From: Qipengyuania pacifica | GTDB lineage: Bacteria; Pseudomonadota; Alphaproteobacteria; Sphingomonadales; Sphingomonadaceae | Direction of reading: 5' to 3' | Assembly (NCBI RefSeq): GCF_019857205.1 | Contig: NZ_JAHWXO010000014.1 | Span: 1 to 44,643, forward strand | DNA: 44,643 nt | The notes under the pieces: model-generated | Told to the model about the DNA's origin: nothing | What the model saw: the letters and a program-made list of their open reading frames with translations, nothing else | Database searches by the model: none | In this document: positions 33,732-42,027 of the stretch, piece after piece | How the letters are laid out: every line of letters begins with the position of its first letter | How positions within the stretch are numbered: position 1 is the first letter of the stretch | Program-made: the position numbers and the translations under genes

Positions 33732-34489
33732 AGCGAGACCCAACCCAGGGCCTTGGCACCCATCCAAAGACCCATACCGATCATGAACAGGTTCTCGGTC
33801 AACGATACGAAGCCGAGCGGCACGTTGCTGCTTCCGCCGACGCAAGCGCATTTCAACTCGCGCTTGTCGATGTAGACCGCCTTGAACACGCTGACCGCGC
33901 CGACCGTCCCTATGAACAGCGATACCGGAACCGAGACGATCGGAAGCGCGTGCGCGACCATTAATATTCCAGCCAAACCCTCACCGAACGGATATAGAAA
34001 TCCATATCGTACCCAGCGTCGCGCCAGCAGATCGTAGTTGAGGAACATGGTCGAGAAGCTGCGCACGTCCTGCAACTTCTGGATCGCGAGCAAGGCCATC
34101 GATAGGCTGACAAACCATTCGACCGCTTCCACCGTGAAAATCGTGTCGAAAACGTACCAGCTAATTGCCAGACCCAGGAGGAAAGCGACGCCGAAAATGG
34201 CAATGACGGGCTGGTAGCTGGTCTCGTCATCACCGGCTTGCGTTCTTTTCTTGCCGACATGCTCACGGACATCGTCGTAACCTCCGATGCGCTTCCCGCC
34301 GATGAAGGTTTGGGGGGTGGTTTCTACCCCATGCTGCTCTTTGAACGCATCGGTCTCCTCGCGCGTTTTCAAATGGTGGTCGTCCACCTCGAAACCTTCG
34401 CGTTTGAGCAAATCGACCGTTTTCAATCCATACGGACAAACGTGGTCCGGCATGACCATTCGGTAAACGGTGGCAGTTTTAGTCGTCAC
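33728..34489 (-). CDS. Glutaredoxin-MauE/DoxX fusion
   Basis: 253 residues from GTG 34489, six bases after GGAG; the frame is open further upstream but overlaps the permease end. Residues about 1-75 are a glutaredoxin with CPYG (HVCPYGLKTVDLL), TTPQTFIGGKRIGGYDD and a conserved GGYDDV end. Residues 95-253 form four hydrophobic helices of the MauE/DoxX type, with CACVGG near 220 as a Cys pair facing the membrane. MauE-type proteins pass electrons for disulfide formation. The fusion may reduce or oxidise periplasmic thiols using glutathione (inference). Confidence 0.85.
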   Translation of the reverse strand: MTTKTATVYRMVMPDHVCPYGLKTVDLLKREGFEVDDHHLKTREETDAFKEQHGVETTPQTFIGGKRIGGYDDVREHVGKKRTQAGDDETSYQPVIAIFGVAFLLGLAISWYVFDTIFTVEAVEWFVSLSMALLAIQKLQDVRSFSTMFLNYDLLARRWVRYGFLYPFGEGLAGILMVAHALPIVSVPVSLFIGTVGAVSVFKAVYIDKRELKCACVGGSSNVPLGFVSLTENLFMIGMGLWMGAKALGWVSL

Positions 34490-34589
34490 GATATGCTCCG
34501 TCTTGAATTTCTTTTGATCCGCGAACTTGGCGCCTCGATCCTCGTCGGCTTTTGGTCGCTGCCTTTGCGCTCGTGTTCTACTAACGGGG

Positions 34590-35942
34590 TCACCGCCTCT
34601 CTTCCGCCGGTCTTTCTGAAGCGGAGTCCATCGCTTGCGAACGCCTGGACAAATAGAACCATTCGGCGATGAAAACGGCGGCAATGCCTGCGACCGCATA
34701 GGCGACGACCGCAGGGTCGGTTTTGAGCTTGGCGAAGGCAAAAGCTGTCAGGACTACGCTGTCCGCCACGAGTGCCGACCATAGCACCCAGGCACGCGCA
34801 CCGATCTCTTCCCGCAAACCGCGCAGCACGCCCCAATGCACAAGCATGTCCATTACGAGATAGAAAAATGCTCCGAGCGAAGCGATCCGCGACAGATCGA
34901 ACAGGACCGCGAGCGTGCCGGCAATCACTACGGTATAGACCAGCATGTGACTGCGGATCGGTCCGCTCATGCCGAAATGGCTATGCGGGATCATCTTCAT
35001 CTCGGTCAGCATCGTCAGCATTCGCGAAACGGCGAAAACACTGGCGATGACACCCGAGGTCGTGGCTGCGATCGCGATTGCGACTGTGAAATAGAAGCCA
35101 AGCTCTCCGAGCGCGGGGCGCGCAGCTGCCGCAAGAGAGTAATCGCGCGCCTCGACTATTTCTGAAGTGCTGAGGCTGGCGCCGACCGCCACCGCGACGA
35201 GAAGGTAGACGACCACGCATACTGCGATCGAAATGATAATGGTTCTGCCGACATTCCGATGCGGATCGATGATTTCGCCGCCGCTGTTGGTGATGGTGGT
35301 GAAACCCTTGAAAGCGAGGATCGAGAAAGCGACCGAAGCGAGCAACGCGTCGAGGCCCGAAAGCGCGACCGGCTCTGCGAAGGCACCGCCTGAAAATCCG
35401 GTGGCCCAGATCGCCGCAATTGCGAACAGGGCGATGCCGCCGATCTTGATTGCCGACATAATGAGCGAAAACCCGCTGACCGATTTGTTGCCGGCAGCAT
35501 TCACGAAATAGGCGAAAACGATGAGGGCCAGTGCCGCGACGGAGACCAGAATGCCGCTGCTTTCGAGCCCAAAGGGCCGCAAGGCATAGGTCGCGAAGGT
35601 CCGAGCGACCAGGCTTTCGTTGATGACCATCGACAGCGCCATCAGGAGCGATGCCGATGCTGCAACGACGCCCGGTCCGTAAGCCTTCTGAAGGATCATC
35701 GCGATGCCGCCAGAGGAGGGCCAGCGGTTCGACATCTTGATGTAGCTGTAGGCGGCAAGCGAGGTAACCAGCGCGCCGACTATGAAAGAAAGCGGAAATA
35801 ACGGTCCAGCCAGTTCGGCAATCTGGCCGGTCAGTGCGAAGATACCTGCGCCAATCATGACGCCGGTCCCCATCGCGACACCGCCCAGCAACGTTATCGA
35901 GCCCGCATTCTCGCTATGTTGATCGTCGCCATCTGTCTGCAA
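34590..35942 (-). CDS. APC-family amino acid permease
   Basis: 450 residues with about 12 hydrophobic segments. The family start is plain: GGVAMGTGVMIGAGIFALTGQIAELAG, the unwound first helix that holds substrate, then SNRWPSSGGIA. The start is TTG with AGGGGA five bases upstream. It imports an amino acid or related compound, substrate unknown; glutathione-related or thiol amino acids would suit the neighbours. First gene of an operon that continues with the glutaredoxin-MauE fusion, channel, DUF305 and lipoprotein genes, and is preceded by an ECF-type promoter at 35991. Confidence 0.88.
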   Translation of the reverse strand: MQTDGDDQHSENAGSITLLGGVAMGTGVMIGAGIFALTGQIAELAGPLFPLSFIVGALVTSLAAYSYIKMSNRWPSSGGIAMILQKAYGPGVVAASASLLMALSMVINESLVARTFATYALRPFGLESSGILVSVAALALIVFAYFVNAAGNKSVSGFSLIMSAIKIGGIALFAIAAIWATGFSGGAFAEPVALSGLDALLASVAFSILAFKGFTTITNSGGEIIDPHRNVGRTIIISIAVCVVVYLLVAVAVGASLSTSEIVEARDYSLAAAARPALGELGFYFTVAIAIAATTSGVIASVFAVSRMLTMLTEMKMIPHSHFGMSGPIRSHMLVYTVVIAGTLAVLFDLSRIASLGAFFYLVMDMLVHWGVLRGLREEIGARAWVLWSALVADSVVLTAFAFAKLKTDPAVVAYAVAGIAAVFIAEWFYLSRRSQAMDSASERPAEERR

Positions 35943-35990
35943 GTCTTTCCCCTGTCTATGTCATCCCGTCCGAGAAGCATCACGACAAGC

Positions 35991-36018
35991 AGTACGTTGG
36001 GCAGAGGTTCACCCCTTA
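35991..36018 (-). promoter_or_regulatory. Candidate ECF promoter A (APC operon)
   Basis: Minus strand TAAGGG (36018-36013), 16-base spacer, CGTACT (35996-35991), about 49 bases before the TTG start. Matches the T(A/G)AGGG-N16-CGTA motif shared with four other units in the window. Confidence 0.6.
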
Positions 36019-36099
36019 AAAAGATCCAGCATTTCTGACCGAGCTTTTGACTATCGCATTTCTCCTATTTCGTGCGTGCTGCAATCATACAAATTGGAA

Positions 36100-36134
36100 G
36101 GGTCCGGGACTGTGGGGGCAGCCAGCCCGGACCC
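36100..36134 (-). terminator. Stem-loop after the DUF411 copy 2 operon
   Basis: A perfect 9-base stem (GGGTCCGGG and complement) with a 17-base loop, 94 bases after the DUF411 stop. On the minus strand TTCCAATTTG follows. It separates the methyltransferase-DUF411 operon from the APC operon. Confidence 0.5.
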
Positions 36135-36228
36135 GGCGAGAAGTTCGACAGGCTTCTGTGTCGCTTCCCGCAATTAGTCCTCATCGCCTGCAACCTTTCA
36201 TGCCGACGCATGGAGTGGCTTCACCCCC

Positions 36229-36693
36229 TTACGGAAAGGACGCGAAGACGCTCTGTCCGGTTGGGCCAAAGGCGATGACGTCGTAAGGCTGGATCCGGTT
36301 TCCGGCCTCCATGCCGGGCGATCCCAGAGGCATTCCCGGAACCGCGAGGCCGGCAACGCCGGCGGGCCGTTCGCGCAAAAGCTTGGCGACGGCTTCTGCA
36401 GGCACGTGACCTTCGATGATGTATCCATCGACCTCCATCGTATGGCATGACCATAACTCATGGGGTACGCCCCGCGCGGTCTTGATCGCCGCCATGTCGT
36501 TGCTGTCGACCGATGCCACCTTCGTGTTCATCCCGTCTTCGACATGGCCTGCCCAGTTGAGACAGCACCCACATCCTGGATCCCGGAACATCGTATAGGT
36601 CGCTGCCTGAGCCACGTTCGAACAGGCTGCCAGCACGAGCAAGGCCGCGCCGCTAATCGATCGCCGGAGCAGCGAAGGCTTTTTCAAATTCAT
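36229..36693 (-). CDS. DUF411 copper-associated exported protein, copy 2
   Basis: 154 residues from ATG 36693, which overlaps the methyltransferase stop by ATGA and has AAGGAA eight bases upstream. A signal sequence with LAACS (possible lipobox) and cleavage near AQAA precedes the DUF411 core: CGCC in DPGCGCCLNW, SCHTMEVDGYIIEGHVP, then PGMPLGSPGM. It is a diverged paralogue of the protein at 21219: the CGCC and Cys-His-Thr-Met features are kept but the spacers differ. Regulated by the ECF-type promoter at 37430 rather than CueR. Confidence 0.9.
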   Translation of the reverse strand: MNLKKPSLLRRSISGAALLVLAACSNVAQAATYTMFRDPGCGCCLNWAGHVEDGMNTKVASVDSNDMAAIKTARGVPHELWSCHTMEVDGYIIEGHVPAEAVAKLLRERPAGVAGLAVPGMPLGSPGMEAGNRIQPYDVIAFGPTGQSVFASFP

Positions 36694-37394
36694 TGTGCAA
36701 TTCCTTTCTTGTATCCGCGCCATAGCGAGATCGTCCCGGTTGCCGTCGGGAACCGTTGGAGCAGGCATGGCTCGGTGAAGATTTCGGCGAACAGTTTTTC
36801 GACTTCGCCGTCGGCGCTGGGCTGCGTGTCGCTTATGCCGTCAAGAGACTGGACGGTCGCCCGGAAGAGGCTCCGCATGAGTGGGCTATCCTGCTTCATA
36901 TAATCGGAGATCAACACGGTTCCGCCTGGCACGAGCAAGCTTTCGATGGTTTCCAGGATTGTCTGCTTCTTGCGCAAGGGGACCTGGTGCAGGACGAGGC
37001 TGCTGACGATCTTGTTCGGCTGCCACCCTGCGGGTAGCTCGAGGCTTTCGAGAAAGCCATTGTGCCATTTCACGAGATCGGCTCCCGCGCCAAACTTGCG
37101 CCGCGCAAGCGCGAGCGCATCCGGGTCGGGTTCGACACCGATCAGACCCGCTTCCGGACAATCCGTCATCAAGGCCTTGAGAAGAGTGCCGGTTCCGCTG
37201 CCAACATCGATCACCCGGTCGCCGGGGACAAGGTGCAGCTCTTCGACAATCCTTTGTCGCCAGAGATGTTCGCGGGTGAACAGACCGATCGCCCGGTCGT
37301 AAAGGGGCGTCAGAAAGCTCTTGCCAAGAAGAGGCGTAAATTCGCCGTGATCTTCAGGTGCGGTGATATTGTTCACGAGCTGGTTCCCATTCAT
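36690..37394 (-). CDS. SAM-dependent methyltransferase
   Basis: 234 residues of class I methyltransferase. The glycine-rich SAM loop is VIDVGSGTGTLL (about residue 63), followed by the acidic GVEPDPDAL strand, LVLHQV and the VLISDY post-motif. No membrane segment. Substrate unknown; a lipid, quinone or metalloid could be methylated. It is the first gene of a two-gene operon with DUF411 copy 2, transcribed away from the sigma cassette, with an ECF-type motif 36 bases upstream of its ATG. Its start region has only a weak ribosome site. Confidence 0.85.
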   Translation of the reverse strand: MNGNQLVNNITAPEDHGEFTPLLGKSFLTPLYDRAIGLFTREHLWRQRIVEELHLVPGDRVIDVGSGTGTLLKALMTDCPEAGLIGVEPDPDALALARRKFGAGADLVKWHNGFLESLELPAGWQPNKIVSSLVLHQVPLRKKQTILETIESLLVPGGTVLISDYMKQDSPLMRSLFRATVQSLDGISDTQPSADGEVEKLFAEIFTEPCLLQRFPTATGTISLWRGYKKGIAQ

Positions 37395-37429
37395 CCCGGC
37401 TTCGACCCGATTCTGACAGACCCGTCTCG

Positions 37430-37457
37430 ATTACGTATGGTGGTGGACATTCCCTCA
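37430..37457 (-). promoter_or_regulatory. Candidate ECF promoter B (methyltransferase-DUF411)
   Basis: Minus strand TGAGGG (37457-37452), 16-base spacer, CGTAAT (37435-37430). Predicted start near 37424, about 30 bases before the ATG. It lies back to back with promoter C, the two -35 boxes being 12 bases apart. Confidence 0.65.
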
Positions 37458-37469
37458 AAAAAAGAAGTT

Positions 37470-37497
37470 TAAGGGATTGTGCAGGCGAGCGCGTATA
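37470..37497 (+). promoter_or_regulatory. Candidate ECF promoter C (sigma cassette)
   Basis: Plus strand TAAGGG (37470-37475), 16-base spacer, CGTATA (37492-37497), 30 bases before the anti-sigma ATG, leaving room for the ACAGGAG ribosome site. Implies autoregulation of the sigma factor. Confidence 0.65.
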
Positions 37498-37527
37498 GGA
37501 CACGTGCAACCCACAGGAGTTTTTCGG

Positions 37528-37824
37528 ATGCGTGACAATCACTCTCTTGATGCGGTGCTCGGAACCCTTTCCGCCACCGGCACCAGCGAGGTCCCCGCCG
37601 ACTTCATGGATGGCGTTTGGCAGCGCGCCGGACAGCTTGGCGAAATCGCCGACCGACGCCGCCGGACGGCTCTGTTCGTCGGTCTGTTCGTCGTCGGGCT
37701 TGGAGCTGGCGCCGGAACGAGCGGTTGGCCCGGCGGCTATGGCACGTCTTCCGCGTCATTTGGCGAGAGTCTTATCCTCGGCGAACAGCTGTCCCCATCG
37801 GCGCTCCTCCATGTGGAGCAATAG
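37528..37824 (+). CDS. CnrY-like membrane anti-sigma factor
   Basis: 98 residues from ATG 37528 with ACAGGAG ahead. The N-terminal half is a soluble helix-forming segment (DNHSLDAVLGTLS, VPADFMDGVWQRAG), then RRRR and one membrane span (about 47-62), and a short periplasmic tail. Size, single span and position in front of a CnrX-like sensor and an ECF sigma gene match CnrY of the cnrYXH system, which holds the sigma factor at the membrane until the sensor signals metal. Sequence similarity to CnrY cannot be shown by eye, so the call rests mainly on context. Confidence 0.75.
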   Translation: MRDNHSLDAVLGTLSATGTSEVPADFMDGVWQRAGQLGEIADRRRRTALFVGLFVVGLGAGAGTSGWPGGYGTSSASFGESLILGEQLSPSALLHVEQ

Positions 37825-37827
37825 GGT

Positions 37828-38262
37828 TTGAAGACGACGCATATCGTTCTCGCGGTGCTTCTCGCAGCACTTGCAGGATGCCTCGGCGCGATTGCCGCGG
37901 ACCGCTGGGCCAATCACGAGGCTGGCTCCGGCCTCCACGATTTCGTGCACGACGAACTCACCCTGACGGCCGACCAGGAGCAGCGTCTCGATGCGCTCGA
38001 GGCTCGTTTCGCTGTCGAAAGGGCACGGCTCGAAGGATCGGCGCGCGCAGCCAATGCCCGGCTCGCCCAGGCGATGGAAAATGAGCACGAGTACGGTCCC
38101 GAGGTTTCGGCCGCGATCGACGAGGTGCATGCGCGTATGGGCGATCTGCAGAAAGCAACGGTACGGCATGTCTTCGACATGCGTGAAATTCTCGAACCCG
38201 AGCAGCAACGCCAGTTCGACCGCAAGGTCTCCGACGCCTTGACCCGCGACCCTCGCGACTGA
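37828..38262 (+). CDS. CnrX-like periplasmic metal sensor
   Basis: 144 residues from TTG 37828; GGAG lies ten bases upstream. An N-terminal membrane anchor (residues 6-24) is followed by a helical-hairpin periplasmic domain. Residues H37, H41, E58, H114 and M118 (HDFVH, LEARF, RHVFDM) lie at exactly the CnrX ligand positions H42, H46, E63, H119 and M123, shifted by five. In CnrX these bind Co(II) or Ni(II) and free the anti-sigma complex. Here the regulated neighbours are copper genes, so the sensed metal may be Cu(II). Three bases after the anti-sigma gene, six before the sigma gene. Confidence 0.85.
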   Translation: MKTTHIVLAVLLAALAGCLGAIAADRWANHEAGSGLHDFVHDELTLTADQEQRLDALEARFAVERARLEGSARAANARLAQAMENEHEYGPEVSAAIDEVHARMGDLQKATVRHVFDMREILEPEQQRQFDRKVSDALTRDPRD

Positions 38263-38268
38263 AGCGCC

Positions 38269-38829
38269 ATGTCGGGGGCGGGCGACAATCCGGATGAGGC
38301 CCTTGTTTCGCAGGCGAGGGCTGGAAACAAGCGGGCTTTCAGCCAACTCGTCGAGCATGAAACTGGTCGGCTTCTCGCGCTCGGGACACGCATGCTTTCC
38401 TCTCCTTCTCAGGCCGAGGACGTTGTTCAGGACAGCCTCGCTTCGGTGTGGCTGACGCGCCATCGGCTTGATCCGGACAAGCCGATCGGACCCTATCTGA
38501 CAACCGTCGTCCTCAACCGCTGCCGGGACCGTTTGCGCCGGCGCAAGGTCGCGGGCTTTTTCGGACTGTCGGGTGATGACGAACTCCATTCCATCGCCGA
38601 CGATTTGCCTGGTCCTGAAGCGTTGGCCGTTTCCAGGGAAGAGCTCAATCTCGTTCAGGCCGAGATCGCGCGAATGCCTGTAAGGCTGCGCGAAGCGCTT
38701 GTGCTCGTGACCATCGAGGGGCGTAGCCAGGCCGAGGCGGCCGATCTTCTCGGAACGACCGAAAAGGCGATCGAAACCCGCGTATATCGCGCGCGCAACA
38801 GGCTGAAGGAGCGCTTCGAAAAACTTTGA
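38269..38829 (+). CDS. CnrH-like ECF sigma factor
   Basis: 186 residues. Sigma region 2 (about 10-95: FSQLVEHETGRLLALGTRML, AEDVVQDSLASVW, LTTVVLNRCRDRLRRRK) and region 4 (127-185: RMPVRLREALVLVTIEGRSQAEAADLL and the recognition helix EKAIETRVYRARNRL) are complete, with no region 3, as in all ECF sigmas. It directs RNA polymerase to its own promoter set. Order Y-X-H and spacing match cnrYXH. Its stop codon TGA forms the first bases of the next candidate promoter's -35 box. It probably reads the T(A/G)AGGG-N16-CGTA promoters (inference). Confidence 0.9.
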   Translation: MSGAGDNPDEALVSQARAGNKRAFSQLVEHETGRLLALGTRMLSSPSQAEDVVQDSLASVWLTRHRLDPDKPIGPYLTTVVLNRCRDRLRRRKVAGFFGLSGDDELHSIADDLPGPEALAVSREELNLVQAEIARMPVRLREALVLVTIEGRSQAEAADLLGTTEKAIETRVYRARNRLKERFEKL

Positions 38830-38854
38830 GGGGTTGGCTGGGCGCGCGCGTAAG
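38827..38854 (+). promoter_or_regulatory. Candidate ECF promoter D (copA)
   Basis: TGAGGG (38827-38832) begins with the sigma gene stop codon; 16 bases later is CGTAAG (38849-38854). Predicted start near 38862, 23 bases before the copA ATG. This gives copA extra transcripts beyond read-through from the sigma operon. Confidence 0.65.
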
Positions 38855-38884
38855 TAACGGTAAACGCCAAGTCAGGAGCCCTTT

Positions 38885-40693
38885 ATGATCGCCGTCAATC
38901 GACGCAAGTTTCTCGGAGCCGGAGCAGGAGGAATGGGTCTGCTCGGCCTTGCCGGGGCGATGCCTGCCTGGGCACGGGGCGCGGACATCCTCGCAGGTAA
39001 CGCCCGCAAGGGGCTGGACGAGATATCCGGCCCCAATATCGACCTCACCGTTGCCCGATCGGCCTTCGCGACCGGCAACAGGCGCGGCGGCGCGATCGCC
39101 GTCAATGGCACGATCCCCGGTCCGCTGTTGCGATTGCAGGAAGGCACGACCGTCCGGCTCAATGTCCATAACCAGCTCGAGGAAGATACCTCGATCCACT
39201 GGCACGGTCTGCTCGTGCCGTTTCAGCTCGATGGAGTGCCTGGCGTGAGCTTTCCCGGCGTCAAACCGGGAGAGACCTTCACCGCCGAATTTCCGGTTCG
39301 CCAGTCGGGTACCTACTGGTGGCACTCGCATAGCGGCCTGCAGGAACAGGCCGGGCATTACGGCGCGATCGTGATCGACCCCGCCGGACCCGATCCGGTC
39401 CAGGCCGACCGCGAATATATCGTGGTGCTGAGCGAATTCAGCGAAATGTCGCCCCACACGATTTTCGACAAGCTCAAGAAGGGCGAAGGCTACTTCAACT
39501 ACAACCAGAACACCTGGACCGACGATTACCCGCTTTCGGGCGAGGATCGCCGGATGTGGGCGAAAATGCGCATGATGCCGACGGACATCCTCGACGTGTC
39601 GAGCGCGGCTTATACCTATCTTCTGAACGGCCATGGCCCGCTCGACAATCTGGAATACCTCTTCCGCCCGGGCGAACGCGTGCGGCTGCGCTTCATCAAT
39701 GCCGGCGCCATGACCTTCTTCAATATTCGCATTCCCGGCCTGCCGATGACCATCGTTCAGGCGGACGGGCAGAACGTCGAGCCGGTTGAGGTCGACGAGT
39801 TCCAGATCGGCGTGGCCGAGACCTATGACGTCGTCGTGACGCCGGGCGCGCAACAGGCCTACACGCTGGTCGCTGAGTCGATGGACCGCTCGGGCATGGG
39901 TATTGCCACACTCGCGAGCGCACCCGGCGCGCGCGCCGCCATTCCGCCGCTGCGCGATCCGCCGCTCCTGACCATGGCCGACATGGGCATGAGCGGCATG
40001 GACCACGGCTCGTCTGGCGATGCCGGCATGTCGGGTATGGACCATGGAAGTGGCGGCGACATGGCGGGGATGGACCATGGTTCGTCCGGCCAATCCGAGA
40101 TGGCAGGCATGGCCGGAATGTCGGGCATGCAGATGCGCGATACCTCGCTCCTGCCACCCGATGTGAAGGTCGGTCCCGGTCTCGACATGGTCTCGATGAA
40201 CCCGGTCGACCGTATGGGCGATCCCGGCGTCGGTCTCGCCGATGTGCCGCATCGCACGCTCGACTATCGCAAGCTGCGCGCTCTGACGCCGCACCGCGAG
40301 GGCCGCACGCCGTCACGGCGAATGGAAATTCATCTGACCGGAAATATGGAGCGCTACATGTGGTCGTTCGACGGCAAGAAGTTCTCCGCCGTCTCCGACG
40401 AGCCGATCCGTTTCGCCTATAACGAGCGCGTGCGCGTGAAGCTCGTCAACGACACGATGATGGCGCATCCGATCCACTTGCACGGGCACTTCTTCGAGCT
40501 GGTCAATGGCGCGCCGGCCGATCGTCAACCGCTCAAGCACACGGTAATCCTGCAACCGGGTGGCAGCGCGCAGTTCGATTTGACGGCGGACGAGCCGGGC
40601 GACTGGGCCTTCCACTGTCACCTTCTCTACCACATGCATGCCGGGATGTTTCAGATCGTCACGGTCGCCAATCCCGACGGGAGCGAAGCATGA
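38885..40693 (+). CDS. copA: CopA-type multicopper oxidase (copper resistance protein A)
   Basis: 602 residues with a Tat leader (NRRKFLGAGAGG). Three cupredoxin domains carry all ligand clusters: HWHG, WWHSHSG, HPIHLHGHFF and HCHLLYHMHAGM. A Met/His-rich copper-storage insert (about 365-420) repeats MDHGS, MSGMDHGS, MAGMDHGS and ends MSGMQM. This is the PcoA/CopA periplasmic protein, which binds many copper atoms and oxidises Cu(I). Its stop overlaps copB by ATGA. It is distinct from the P-type ATPase and from the CueO-like oxidase at 21678. Confidence 0.95.
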   Translation: MIAVNRRKFLGAGAGGMGLLGLAGAMPAWARGADILAGNARKGLDEISGPNIDLTVARSAFATGNRRGGAIAVNGTIPGPLLRLQEGTTVRLNVHNQLEEDTSIHWHGLLVPFQLDGVPGVSFPGVKPGETFTAEFPVRQSGTYWWHSHSGLQEQAGHYGAIVIDPAGPDPVQADREYIVVLSEFSEMSPHTIFDKLKKGEGYFNYNQNTWTDDYPLSGEDRRMWAKMRMMPTDILDVSSAAYTYLLNGHGPLDNLEYLFRPGERVRLRFINAGAMTFFNIRIPGLPMTIVQADGQNVEPVEVDEFQIGVAETYDVVVTPGAQQAYTLVAESMDRSGMGIATLASAPGARAAIPPLRDPPLLTMADMGMSGMDHGSSGDAGMSGMDHGSGGDMAGMDHGSSGQSEMAGMAGMSGMQMRDTSLLPPDVKVGPGLDMVSMNPVDRMGDPGVGLADVPHRTLDYRKLRALTPHREGRTPSRRMEIHLTGNMERYMWSFDGKKFSAVSDEPIRFAYNERVRVKLVNDTMMAHPIHLHGHFFELVNGAPADRQPLKHTVILQPGGSAQFDLTADEPGDWAFHCHLLYHMHAGMFQIVTVANPDGSEA

Positions 40694-42003
40694 AAATTCG
40701 TATTGCCAGCCTGCTCGCATCGGTCGCAGCCGGCTCAGTTCTCGCCTCCCCCGCGGCGGCACAGCATGCCGGTCATTCGCCGACGGAACCGCAGCAAAGC
40801 GCCGAGGCGCAGTCTGACGCGAAGACGAAGTGCGAACTAGAAGCCGAGCGCCATCGCGCAATGGGGCATCCCGTAGCAGATGGAGCATGCGAACCGGCTG
40901 CTCAGCCTGAAGCCGCCATGGACCGCTCGCAGATGGATCATTCAACCATGGATCATGGTTCGATGACCGCTCGGGATGGTCATTCTGGCATGACAATGCC
41001 GATGGACGCTGCCCGTCCACAGGCATCGCCCGAAAGTCATGACGGAATGGATCACGGCTCTATGCCGCAGGGCAAGCCTGCCGAAGGCGCGATGGATCAT
41101 TCGCAGATGAATCACGGCGAGATGGGACAGGCGGAAGCCAGTTCGTCGATGGACCATGGGCAGATGGATCACAGCCAGATGAGCCATGGGGAGACGCCTT
41201 CGCAGGACATGCAGGGCATGGACCATTCGGCGATGCAGATGGGCGCGGACGATGATATCCCGCTGCTGCCGCCTCCTCCAGAAGCCGGGAGCGGCCCCGC
41301 GCGCGCGGCGGTCGCCATCTGGGGCGAGGAAGCCATGAACGAAGCGCGCCGCGAGCTTGTCCGCGAGACCGACGGAGGAATGCGCTTCTGGTTTCAGGGC
41401 GATCGGCTCGAATACCGCGCCCGCGAGGGGAAGGATGGATATCTGTGGGACATCCAGGGCTATTATGGCGGCGACATCGACAAATTCTGGTTCAAGTCAG
41501 AGGGGGAGGGCAGCTTCGGCGAACCCATAGAAGGTGCCGAGGTTCAGGCGCTCTGGAGCCGCGCCATTGCGCCCTTCTTCGATTTCCAGGCGGGTGTTCG
41601 CCAGGACCTCACCGGTCCGGAGCGCACCCATGCGGTGATCGGCATACAGGGCCTCATGCCGTACCGTTTCGAGGTCGATGCTGCGGCCTTCGTGTCCACC
41701 AAGGGCGATGTGACCGCGCGGATCGAGGGCGAACTCGACCAGCGCATCACGCAGCGGTTGATCCTCCAGCCCAGAGCCGAACTCGCGCTTTCTGCGCAGG
41801 ACATTCCCGAGCTGGGCATTGGTGCCGGTCTTGATCGGATCGAGGCGGGCCTGCGTCTACGCTACGAGTTCGCGCGCGAATTCGCACCCTATGTCGGCGT
41901 TTCGCAGGAATGGCGCATCGGCGACAGCGCGGATTTTGCGCGGGCCGCCGGAGAGGATCCGAGCGTCACCAATTATGTCGTCGGTGTGCGATTCTGGTTC
42001 TGA
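40690..42003 (+). CDS. copB: Outer-membrane copper resistance protein CopB
   Basis: 437 residues. Signal peptide 1-24 (ending SPAAAQ), then a long Met/His-rich half (about 25-185) with many copies of MDH(S/G)xM, such as MDHSTMDHGSM, MDHSQMNHGEM and MDHGQMDHSQM. The C-terminal half (from about 215) is the CopB/PcoB outer-membrane beta-barrel domain, ending in an aromatic residue (VGVRFWF), as outer-membrane barrels do. It works with CopA to sequester copper outside the cytoplasm. The repeat region is unusually long. Confidence 0.93.
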   Translation: MKIRIASLLASVAAGSVLASPAAAQHAGHSPTEPQQSAEAQSDAKTKCELEAERHRAMGHPVADGACEPAAQPEAAMDRSQMDHSTMDHGSMTARDGHSGMTMPMDAARPQASPESHDGMDHGSMPQGKPAEGAMDHSQMNHGEMGQAEASSSMDHGQMDHSQMSHGETPSQDMQGMDHSAMQMGADDDIPLLPPPPEAGSGPARAAVAIWGEEAMNEARRELVRETDGGMRFWFQGDRLEYRAREGKDGYLWDIQGYYGGDIDKFWFKSEGEGSFGEPIEGAEVQALWSRAIAPFFDFQAGVRQDLTGPERTHAVIGIQGLMPYRFEVDAAAFVSTKGDVTARIEGELDQRITQRLILQPRAELALSAQDIPELGIGAGLDRIEAGLRLRYEFAREFAPYVGVSQEWRIGDSADFARAAGEDPSVTNYVVGVRFWF

Positions 42004-42027
42004 AATTTCAAAAAGGATAGAACTTCC

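Noticed and set aside
38645..40294. 549-codon minus-strand frame opposite the sigma gene and copA
   Set aside because: Its His/Arg-rich sequence is the reverse reading of Met/His repeats in copA; no motif or ribosome site supports it.
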